A stretch of DNA of 64,000 bases from contig WJXW01000014.1 of assembly GCA_015832175.1 (NCBI GenBank), forward strand, positions 1,178,001 to 1,242,000, written 5' to 3'. Below the pieces are notes generated by a model. That model was not told the origin of the DNA. It saw only the letters and a list, made by a program, of their open reading frames with translations, and ran no database searches. Position numbers and translations under genes: made by a program. Within the stretch, counting starts at the first letter, position 1. Every line of letters begins with the position of its first letter. Source of the stretch: Paraphaeosphaeria minitans. Its lineage: Eukaryota; Ascomycota; Dothideomycetes; Pleosporales; Didymosphaeriaceae. This document shows positions 55,877 to 64,000 of the stretch, one piece after another.

Positions 55877-58800
55877 ATGTACGGCACGCGTCGCATTCGG
55901 CCGCACAATGGAGCGCGAATTAAGCTGTGTCTAGGTTCGAAAAATCGCTGTACGACCTCATCCGAGGCCTGCGCAACCACAAGGGCACCGAGAAGGAGTA
56001 CATCGACGAGTCGATCAAGGAATGTCGCAAGGAAATCCGCTCCACCGACATGGACCTCAAGTCCACCGCCCTCATGAAGCTCACCTATCTCGAAATGTTC
56101 GGCCACGACATGTCCTGGGCCTCCTTCAACGTCCTCGAAGTCATGTCCTCGCCCAAGTGGAGACACAAGCGGACCGGCTACCTCGCCGCCGTGCAGAGCT
56201 ACCGGCGAGATACCGACGTGCTGTTGTTGGCAGAAAACCAGCTCAAGAAGGACATCTCGAGCCCCACGCCTCCCGTCATCTCCCTGCCATTGGTGGCCAT
56301 ACCGCACGTCATCAACCCGAGCATGGCCAGCTCTGTTCTCTCTGATCTATTACCCCGCTTGACCCACTCGCACGCGGCAATAAGAAAGAAGACGGTCGTC
56401 ACCCTGTATAGATTAGCCCTGGTGTACCCGGAAACTCTGCGGCCTGCATGGCCCAAGATCAAGGAGAGGCTGCAGGATGATAGTGAAGACCCGACCGTTA
56501 CAGCCGCCATTGTAAATGTAATATGCGAACTGGGATGGCGGAGACCACAGGACTTCCTACCGCTCGCCCCGCGACTGTTCGATTTGCTTGTCGGAGGCGG
56601 AAACAACTGGATGGCTATCAAGCTCATCAAGCTCGTCGGTCCACCGTTGCCCAAGTCAAGTACACATCACTGACAGCAACAGTTCGCGACGCTCACTCCA
56701 CTAGAACCAAGACTAATCAAGAAACTGCTACCTCCGCTCACCAAGATAATCCGAGAAACTCCCGCCATGTCCCTTCTTTACGAGTGCATCAGCGGCATTA
56801 TCCAGGGAGGCATCCTTGAAGCCGTAGAGGGTACGCCCGAAGGTGAGGAGATTGCAAGACTGTGCGTTGGGAAGCTCAGAGGCATGATGACCATTGAGGG
56901 TGATGCGAACTGTAAGCTATGTTCCGAATCAAGCACCTTAGCCACTTCTCATGTCCCTACAGTAAAGTATGTTGCATTGTTAGCATTTGACAAGATCGTC
57001 CAAACACACCCGTATTTGGTCTCGCAACAGCAGGATGTGATCCTCGAGTGCATCGACGACCCTGATATCTCTATAAGAATGCGCGCTTTGGACCTTGTAG
57101 TTGGCATGGTCAACAGCGACAACCTCTCAGCCATCGTTGGACGTCTAATGCGACAACTTCGCAACGCTCCCATCGCAACGTCCGCCGACAACCCGGCAAA
57201 CAATCGCGCCCGAGCGACCGGCGTCACCCCGTATGCAGAATCAGATGACTCGGACGCCGAGGAATCTCTGCGACAGCATGAACAACGGTCAGACCAATCT
57301 CCACCTCTCCCTGAGGACTATCGCATAAATGTCATCCGGAGAATCTTAGACATGTGCTCGCGCGACACCTATTCCAACATCACTGATTTCGAGTGGTATA
57401 TCGACGTCCTCGTACAGCTAGTCCGCGTGTCGCCTGCTACAGGTTCTTCTGCGGTGGAAGAACAGGGCGATTTTGATCACGCAGATGACATAGGTCGCGG
57501 TATTGGGCGCGAACTACAGAACGTAGCTATACGAGTCAAGAGCGTGCGGCCAGAAGCAGTGGACGCAGCACAGTCTCTGATATTTGTCGACCTCCGCGAC
57601 CAAATGTTCCCATCTTCCGGCAATGGCGGACAAGGCGTACTTGAATACGCCGGGTGGCTGGTCGGAGAGTTTGCCTCCTACCTCACCAAGCCCGAGCCTG
57701 TCCTTTCATCTCTTTTACACCCGACCTCATTGCAACTTCCTTCAAAAACGCTTGCTGTGTATCTGCAAGCTTTTCCCAAAGTCTTCGCTAGCCTAGCGGG
57801 CAATGAGCAGATTTCATGGACTCCGGAACGAAAAACGTTGATGACCCTCCTCATGGCTAGGATCATATATTTCCTGGAGCCAATCTCTACCCATCCGAAT
57901 CTGGAGGTGCAAGAACGTGCAGTTGAATACCTCGAATTGATGCGCCTCGCGTCCGAGGCTGCTTCAGGAACCGAGACTGGCGCAGAGCATGGCGAATTCA
58001 CCGAACCTCCCCTCCTGCTCACTCAGGCCATACCTGCCCTGTTTTCAGGAGCTGAGCTTAACCCCGTTGCCCCAGGCGCCCAACGTAAAGTACCCATACC
58101 TGACGACCTGGACCTCGACGCCCCGATCAATCTTAACCTGCAATACCTATTATCACAAGCAGAATTCGAAGGTTTCGAAGCAGGCGAAGACGACGTGTAC
58201 GCGGCGTACACGGAACCACCAGTATCTTATACCGAAGCGCAAGCCCCGGTTGCGACCTCTGCCTCGGAGCGTCTTGACGCGCCACACAAGGAAACTATGT
58301 CCTACCAAAATGCTACTGAAGATGAGTATCTCGATCCTGATATCATTGCTCGACGGAAGGCGGAGCGCAAAGAACGCTACAAGGATGACCCGTTCTATAT
58401 CGATCCTGAAGGCGATAGAGGTAGCGGAGCAGTTACTCCGCTTGGTAGAATCGTCCGAGAAAATAACACGGAGCTCGACATTGATTCAATACCCATCATG
58501 AATCTCGAGCTCGAGAAACGCGGACCCTCACCTGGCGGAGAAGACATTGCACGAGCGCGGAGTCCCCGTCGTGTGCCTCGTCGGGTAGAAATCATGGGCG
58601 ATGAGACGCTGGGTTCGAGCGACCAACTATCTGATGCTTCTCGAGAGGATGTCATATCCCCGCGCTTTGCAGCAGCCCAAGCCAGGGGTAAGAAGAGTCT
58701 TTTGGAAGTGGATTCTTCCGGGCTCGGGTCACTATCTCTGGATGACAACGATAGCTCTGGCAGAAAGCTCACGCGTTTCGAGATGGAGCGCAAGGAGCAA

Positions 58801-59160
58801 GAGGAAGCTGAGATGAAGCGAGCGCTGGCGGAGGTGGAACGCCTGCGGCTGGAGATGCAGCGTGCCAGCGAACGTTTGGAAGTCAAGGGGGAGACGGTGG
58901 TGAAGATGAAAAAGAAGAAGGTCAGGAAGGTCGACGTGGAAGGCGCATTGCCGCAGGCGTCTGCCGGCGACGCTGAGGGAGCCAACGGAGACGGAGAGGG
59001 CGAAGTTGCCCCCGTCAAGAAGAAGAAAAAGAAAGTGAAGACCAAAGACGGCGATGCTGCGGAGGAGGAAAAAGAGACTGAAGGCGTCGTGAAGAAGAAG
59101 AAAAAGAAGCGGAGAGTGGTCAGTATGGATGAAGGGGCACCAGTAGGTGCTCAGGAGTAG
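55877..59160 (+). CDS. APL5: AP-3 adaptor complex subunit delta
   Basis: Five coding pieces are inferred: 55877-55878 (AT), 55935-56634, 56683-56911 and 56963-59160, with introns 55879-55934, 56635-56682 and 56912-56962 (four exons in all), giving 1042 aa. Homologues start MFEKSLYDLIRGLRNHKG; here the genomic FEKSLYDLIRG is preceded by CTAG|G, so the ATG is rebuilt only by splicing AT to G. The adaptin N domain (about 1-600) is an armadillo-like solenoid with LTYLEMFGHDMSWASFNVLE, PAMSLLYECISGII and KYVALLAFDKIV. The C-terminal half is acidic, then Lys-rich (KKKKKKVK). The delta subunit carries cargo selection for Golgi-to-vacuole traffic that bypasses endosomes. Intron 56635 has a weak donor (GTCGGT), and intron 56912 is 51 nt without a stop. 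Confidence 0.92.
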
Positions 59161-59542
59161 TAGACAACATGTGTCGAATAATAGCACTAGAACCATATCT
59201 CGCGAGCACCCTGTCGTGCCAGTGCGATGCTGTTCACTGTTTCTCGTCTGCGCTAGACTTTGAACCGAGTGCGTTGCATTCGGTGTCCGCTGCCGCGCTA
59301 CGCACACATGAAGAAGTCCAGGTAGGCCGCGACAGGTAGCTGCCACGCGCATATGCTAATACCACGCTATGAACGCCGTTGTCCCTAGAGCTGCGAAATC
59401 GAAAGTAAACCCTCCCTTTCATCTAATTGCCTGCACCTTGCCCCGATCGTACTGCTTCTGCCAGGGATCGCAGGTGCCCAGCCACCAGACCAGTCGCCTA
59501 ACTAATGCGCAATCGTTAGCTCGGTCGGTCGGTCGGTCTCCC
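59161..59542. other. Convergent spacer between APL5 and YSY6
   Basis: No gene is recognised. A (CGGT)n run, TCGGTCGGTCGGTCGGTCT, lies at about 59521-59539, close to the YSY6 stop codon. Confidence 0.6.
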
Positions 59543-59974
59543 TCAGAAGAACAGCTTCAGAAGCTCGAAGATGGCGCCGCCGGCCAGCACGAAGCCCAGG
59601 ACGACTGTCGACACGTTAGCCCTCTGCCCTGACGTCCTCGCTCGTCCTACTCCTGTGCCCCCGTTGGACGGCTTGCCCATGGCATCGTTCTCCTCCTGCA
59701 TTCTGGCGCCCTCCCTCGGCTTCATGCAAGATTGTGCCGGGGGGCCATCGCGAGAAGACGTACTTATCCATCCTTTGCCAATGGGCGACTTGAAGTCCTG
59801 CTTGGTGCGCTTGACCCTCTCCTCCACGGGCTTGCCCATCTTGCCCTCCTCGCGACGTGCGTAGCGCGCGTTCGCGGCGCGCTGTTGGGGTGTTTGCGCC
59901 TGCAGAAAGTCCGTCAGTTCGCTTTCTCAACAGGCTCGGCGGGTGGTGCGCGAGGGGGGGGGGGTAGGTACCAT
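59543..59974 (-). CDS. YSY6: SERP/RAMP4-like small ER membrane protein (Ysy6)
   Basis: Three exons are inferred on the minus strand: 59974-59972 (the ATG alone), 59899-59764 and 59604-59543, with introns of 72 and 159 bp, giving 66 aa, the family length. The spliced protein starts MAQTPQQRAANARYARREEG, continues RVKRTKQDFKSPIGKGWI and ends with one membrane helix, IVLGFVLAGGAIFELLKLFF. Family members bind the Sec61 translocon and ribosome at the ER and act in membrane-protein biogenesis and stress. The second intron (GTACGT...GCTAAC...GACAG) is 53 codons long and contains no stop, so its retention would give a 98-codon reading frame seen from 59839. The first intron falls directly behind the start codon. 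Confidence 0.9.
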
Positions 59975-60614
59975 TGTGGGAGTAGTGAGTAGGTAATGTG
60001 CACACGGCGTAGCTGTCGAGGTGGGAGAATCGCTGGCAGGGAGAGGTGAGGAAGGGCGATCGGGGTCGTCTGCTCGGGTCGCGTATGTGGGCGCAGCGGT
60101 CGAGTTAAGAAGGGTGGTGGTGATGCAAGGTGTCTCTACCGGAAATATGCGCACGGGCCAGTTGCGGAGTGCAGTTCGGGGGTTTGCCGTTTGCCGACTT
60201 CGTTTCGTTTCGTTTCGCCGCGCTGGACGCGAGCTGCGACCATCGACTCCACGCGTTTGTCGCATTGCCTGTGTGCCTCCTGAGAGGAAAACTCGACACA
60301 TTCTAGATTGATTGATTGCTTGTTCGAAGAGTCACACTGAACCCCAACTTCAAGCGATACTACTTTCACCCACTTGGCGCTGTTACGCAACCGGGTTGCT
60401 GAACAACAAGTCAGTGCCTGAAGCTCTGAAGTACAGCTGGAAAACGGAGCATCGAAAGCGCAGGGCGGCTGCATCACTGTTCGCTCGAAGCCCAGGGCGC
60501 TTGAGATACAAGACGCATACCCTTCTCATCCCACCTAGTCAGTCCACCACTACGATTCGAAGCATTCAACAACGACACCGCTGACCCCACCTCAGCCAGC
60601 ATCCTGCCTCCAAC
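59975..60614. promoter_or_regulatory. Divergent promoter region YSY6/60615 gene
   Basis: This 640-bp region separates two outward-facing genes. It contains a (CGTTT)n run (TTCGTTTCGTTTCGTTTCGC, about 60199-60218). Overlapping ORFs on both strands look like chance. Confidence 0.45.
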
Positions 60615-61064
60615 ATGAACGCACCACGCCTCTTCCGAGCATCGTCACGGATAGCCCAGCGCTTCCGTGTCTCAAGGTCATACTCGACCAGGCCCACAGA
60701 CCCCGCACCACCGCATCCCCACCCGCCAACGCATCCCTCGAACTCGAACTCGACCCAAGCGCCTCCGCCTCCCAAGAAAGATCCCTCCCGCGTGGGAACC
60801 TTCTACCGCAACAACACCTATCCCGTCCTCAAAGCCTTCCTCCTCGCCCTCTTCACATACCAGCTCGCCTACTACGCGTGGCTGAAGCTTGAAATCGTAG
60901 AGGAGAAGAGCGAGCAGCAAAGCACCATCCAGGGACTGGAAGAAGAAGTCAAGCGGGCCGTTGCCCAGCAGAAGAGAACGGCGTCAGACGTCGCAGAGAA
61001 GGTGGCCGGCAGTGGGGATGTGCACCCCGGCTCTCAGACGAAGAGGAAAGGGTGGCTGTGGTGA
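60615..61064 (+). CDS. Mitochondrial single-pass membrane protein of unknown function
   Basis: A single exon encodes 149 aa. The N-terminus MNAPRLFRASSRIAQRFRVS is Arg/Ser-rich without acids, a typical mitochondrial presequence, followed by SYST that may be near a cleavage site. A Pro/His/Ser/Asn-rich linker leads to GTFYRNNTYPVLKAFLLALF and one membrane helix (about 78-95). After that comes a coiled coil (EEKSEQQSTIQGLEEEVKRA) and a short basic tail ending KGWLW. This architecture resembles inner-membrane assembly factors such as Ina17, but I cannot confirm that. Codon use and context support a real gene. Confidence 0.7.
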   Translation: MNAPRLFRASSRIAQRFRVSRSYSTRPTDPAPPHPHPPTHPSNSNSTQAPPPPKKDPSRVGTFYRNNTYPVLKAFLLALFTYQLAYYAWLKLEIVEEKSEQQSTIQGLEEEVKRAVAQQKRTASDVAEKVAGSGDVHPGSQTKRKGWLW

Positions 61065-62212
61065 AGGGAGGGCGGATGCAGGGAAGAGGGCACGGTAATG
61101 GTAAAAGTATGGGGAGCGATCGGTAGGACTCATGATTGTACAATGTACATGCGTTGTCACGCGCCGTCTTTGCAATCTACTGCCCCTAGAATCCGCCGTC
61201 TGCACTCTCACCCCCGCGCGAAACGTTTCTGGCCATTCTCACGAGAATTCTCCTCGGCGTGAGCTTTCGGAGGAAAACTGAACGAGCATCAAGTTCTGCG
61301 ATGTAAACATACCAAGATCCGGCTTCTACAGCCGAAGAGTAACGCGGTTGAGGAGGTTGCACCGAGAGTGCAGCAGTATCCCGTTCGCAGTGTACGAATG
61401 TGCATCGTCGAGAAGATACAAGGACCATATTTTTGCATCCCGTGCCCTCTCAAACGTGCAGTGAATGAAACAGGAGGACATGAGCTGACGCTGCAACAAC
61501 GTCCACAGTCACGAATCTACCAACCATACGCCACAAAAGCCCCCGTCGCGCAGAAAGCGTTTCCCATCGAAGCGGAGATCAAGAGCTCCAGTGCGTCTAA
61601 CCTACGTCTTTTAAACTGCCCAACCCGAAGTTCATGTGTAGACTATTACAATTACGAGGGTATTACTTTACGAGGCCCAACTCCGTTCCCATCCCGTCCA
61701 GCGTCCAGCGTCCATCATGAGCCATCCAATGCGTGTGCTTACAGATCCCACCGACCGACCTTGATTGCACCGCTGCAGGATTCGTCGCGTTTTCCAATCC
61801 CCGCATCCAACGTGCCATCTTCAAGCCGCAACACAGGGGCGGACATGGGCCCCTCCGGAGTCCGCAATCTGGCCGATCCGATGGATTTTCCGCCGAATCG
61901 GCATCAGTCAGGTATTCTTGTTGACCAATCTTACCGGCCTCCAGAAGAAGACGGAGCGTATCGAGGTAGCCATGGAACAGGCCAGAGCGCATACCTGCCA
62001 TGCACGAGGATAATGAGACCGTTCCTTTTCACCCGCCCACAAACTCAAAGAAAAGGTAAAAGGAACGACGACTGTGAACGCTCCATGTTGATAAATTAAC
62101 TCCTGAAATGCCCATAACATGAGACGGTGAAGCAAGAAGACCATCGCAAATGCCAAGAAATGCAAGACGAAATGACAAGTCAGATCAAATGGCGAAAGCT
62201 GGCGAAAGCAGG
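61065..62212. other. Convergent 1.15-kb spacer, no gene recognised
   Basis: A 243-codon + strand ORF (61368-62099) spans most of it but has no recognisable domain, its composition is unstructured, and a 112-codon minus-strand ORF overlaps it. I treat it as unproven. Confidence 0.4.
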
Positions 62213-64000
62213 CTAAAGCCCGTCCATCCCACGAACGAGCTCGTGCAATGATTCATCAGCGCCTCCTCTTGCCCCGCCGCCCATAATGAACTTGCTCTTC
62301 CTAGCAGCCATTTTACCCCAGCCATCATCATCTTCTTCTTGTACGACGGGGGATTTGTTCTTGAGAATGCCCTTGACCATCACAGGATTCTGACCTAAGC
62401 TAGCAGACGCTTGCAGGGTCATTGATGAACTGGACTTTGCGTCCGAGTGAGTCGCTACGGGGCGATACCGTGCTGAGAGTCCTATGTTCGACCTTTCCGA
62501 GGGCGCTATCGATGGCGTGTAGCCATTAAGTTGCGGTGGTGCCATGGAGCCGCCGATGGGTGTCGAGAAGGGTCGCGGGGGCTGCTGTGTCTGTTGGGAG
62601 CCAACTGGCATTATGGACATCGGGCGCTGGGCGGAAGGAACGCTCAGAAGGCTAGGCGCGGCCATCGACATGCGCGGGTCATGTGTCGGCGGTATCATTT
62701 GCTGGTTAGGGAACGCCATTGACATGCGTGGATCTGCCATGTTGCTCGGGAATGCCATCGACATGCGCGGGTCTTGCACCATCGACATGCGCGGATCTTG
62801 TGCCTGCTGCATCTGCATTTGTTGGATCTGCATTTGCTGCGCTGCAAGCATTTGTTGCATCTGCTGGAAGTGCTGCATCTGCATCATGTCGTTCTGTTGC
62901 ATGGGGTACGCCATCTGACCACCCTGCATAGGCATTCCCATAGGCGAGTTCATCATGTTCATGTTCATATTCATGCCCATGCCCATTCCCGCTCCCATCC
63001 CTTGCATCCCAGGCATCATAGACATTCGAGTGCCAGGTCCGGACTGCACTGGTGGGTTCATCTGCGCTCCAAGCATTCCGGTGAAAGGCCCTTCATGCGG
63101 CTTCTTGGTAGATGCACCTCCCATGTACTTTTGCTTCGTCATGTCGCGCATGTGAATCTGCTCGACTAGCGACGGTTGGGATAGTTGTGGCTCGGGATAA
63201 CCCAACATAGGCATATTCACATGCGTGTTACTGACAGAGTCAGCTGCGATCGAAGCAGGTCCCCGATTACCGAAACCCATAGACTCTCGGTTTGTCGGTC
63301 GGACCAACCCTCCTCCGATGAACGACGTGTGCGGATCATCCGGAAAATTGCGCGCGAAAACAGGACGAAACGTGGATGCGCGATTACCACCCGGTCCAGC
63401 AGACGCTGGTCGGTCGGGGAGATAGGACGGAAGGGAGTTGTATGGTTGGGCGGGGGCTTTGTTATGGTTCTTGCTGGGGAACCCGTGCTGTGCGAGTATG
63501 CCTAGCGGAACGTCTTCGTCCTCCCACTCCTCTGCTTGCAACGATGTTTCGGATGGGAACCCCATGGAGAAAGGTTCACTGACGCTATCAGGACGGTTGA
63601 GATTTCCTGGCGCAGTGGTTGTTCGACGCATGTGATCCCTTGCGAGATCCATCTGCTGTTTCTTACGCCGAGCTATCGCTTCTTGTGCCGCCCTCTCTTG
63701 CGCCTCTTCTTCATCCTCATAATCTTCCTCGTCAGAGCTCTCGTCGCTTGGTTGTGTCATTGCTCGTTTTTGCTGCGCACGGAACTCGGCTTGCGTAAGG
63801 ACGCGTCGACCGGAGTCGCTCGTGGGAGGCCGAGGTCGAGGCTCGTCTCTTGGAGCTGGCGCAGCAGGTTTGGCCAAGGCCAGGTGCCTTGGTTTAGACG
63901 ATGTGAAAATATCTTCGTCACCTTCATCGGAGAAAGGTGAAGTCGCAGTGCGTAACGCAGCTTTTGGTGTAGTGATGTCGGAACCTGAGCAGGACGAGAG
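62213..64000 (-). CDS. C-terminal part of a large disordered protein (5' end outside the window)
   Basis: The minus-strand frame is open from the right edge to the stop at 62213, giving 595 codons of a larger gene. The visible part is low in order: an acidic SSDEEDYEDEEEAQERAAQE helix, EEWEDEDVPLGILAQHGFPS, a Met/Gly-rich run (about 62905-63010) and a Gln/Met helix (about 62795-62895). The hexapeptide DPRMSM appears five times (about 62655-62795). It ends with GILKNKSPVVQEEDDDGWGK. The DEDVPLGILAQHGFP segment reminds me of the C-terminal part of fungal PH-domain proteins of the Caf120/Skg3 type, but the PH domain would lie outside the window, so this is only a guess. No intron is needed in the visible part. 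Confidence 0.75.
   Translation of the reverse strand, partial: LSSCSGSDITTPKAALRTATSPFSDEGDEDIFTSSKPRHLALAKPAAPAPRDEPRPRPPTSDSGRRVLTQAEFRAQQKRAMTQPSDESSDEEDYEDEEEAQERAAQEAIARRKKQQMDLARDHMRRTTTAPGNLNRPDSVSEPFSMGFPSETSLQAEEWEDEDVPLGILAQHGFPSKNHNKAPAQPYNSLPSYLPDRPASAGPGGNRASTFRPVFARNFPDDPHTSFIGGGLVRPTNRESMGFGNRGPASIAADSVSNTHVNMPMLGYPEPQLSQPSLVEQIHMRDMTKQKYMGGASTKKPHEGPFTGMLGAQMNPPVQSGPGTRMSMMPGMQGMGAGMGMGMNMNMNMMNSPMGMPMQGGQMAYPMQQNDMMQMQHFQQMQQMLAAQQMQIQQMQMQQAQDPRMSMVQDPRMSMAFPSNMADPRMSMAFPNQQMIPPTHDPRMSMAAPSLLSVPSAQRPMSIMPVGSQQTQQPPRPFSTPIGGSMAPPQLNGYTPSIAPSERSNIGLSARYRPVATHSDAKSSSSMTLQASASLGQNPVMVKGILKNKSPVVQEEDDDGWGKMAARKSKFIMGGGARGGADESLHELVRGMDGL

Noticed and set aside
61368..62099. 243-codon + strand ORF between two convergent genes
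   Set aside because: Long, but no domain, no clear coding bias, and an overlapping ORF on the other strand; kept as unproven spacer.

Overview
The window looks like a piece of a filamentous ascomycete nuclear genome. Genes have short introns (about 45-180 bp) with GT...AG ends and GCTAAC/GCTGAC-type branch points. The products are fungal (Atg1, Pan1, PDR-type ABC transporter, Hsp30, His1, Rrs1, Ysy6). A very AT-rich, gene-free block full of CpA-to-TpA decay abuts a GC-balanced, gene-dense block. That two-compartment pattern with RIP (repeat-induced point mutation) suggests a Dothideomycete, perhaps Pleosporales; this is inference from style, not a species call.

Region 1 (1-13,175) is a RIP-degraded retrotransposon island without intact ORFs. 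Its insertion order can be read from LTRs and perfect 5-bp target-site duplications (TSDs). Element A is the 3' part of a chromodomain Ty3/gypsy element (1-2405 plus 12126-13175). Element B (2406-12125, TSD AATAG) is a full-length relative inserted into A. Element C (8355-11367, TSD TATAC) is a 3-kb gag-only element inserted into B. Solo LTR D (12745-13155, TSD CTACC) is inserted into the 3' LTR of A.

Region 2 (13,176-17,489) is the border. It holds a 15-bp minisatellite, a small three-exon LYR-protein gene (SDHAF1-like), a purine tract, a 40-bp triplication and an 0.8-kb composite minisatellite that itself carries RIP-like transitions.

Region 3 (17,490-64,000) is gene-rich and mostly housekeeping. 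In order: ATG1 (+), an MFS drug/H+ antiporter (-), RPS28 (-), HIS1 (+), HSP30 with an upstream heat-shock element (+), nitronate monooxygenase (-), mitochondrial ribosomal protein S29/DAP3 (-), RRS1 (+), an intron-containing tRNA-Gln(CUG) (+), a PDR ABC transporter (-), an aldo-keto reductase (-), MRI1 (+), a small coiled-coil protein (-), PAN1 (+), RPB11 (+), an unknown two-TM protein (-), EMC2 (-), APL5 (AP-3 delta, +), YSY6 (SERP/RAMP4, -), an unknown mitochondrial membrane protein (+) and the 3' part of a large disordered protein (-) that runs off the right edge.

The genes do not form a biosynthetic cluster or a shared pathway. What stands out is layout: many short head-to-head promoters (MRPS29/RRS1, AKR/MRI1, small ORF/PAN1, EMC2/APL5, YSY6/60615), and introns placed at or inside start codons (APL5, YSY6). 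All exon structures are inferred from splice signals, frame and protein-family fit; none is confirmed by transcripts. I do not see a defence system, CRISPR array or secondary-metabolite cluster. The most novel leads are the antisense coiled-coil frame shared by elements A and B, the start-codon-splitting intron of APL5, and RIP-type mutation of minisatellites next to genes.
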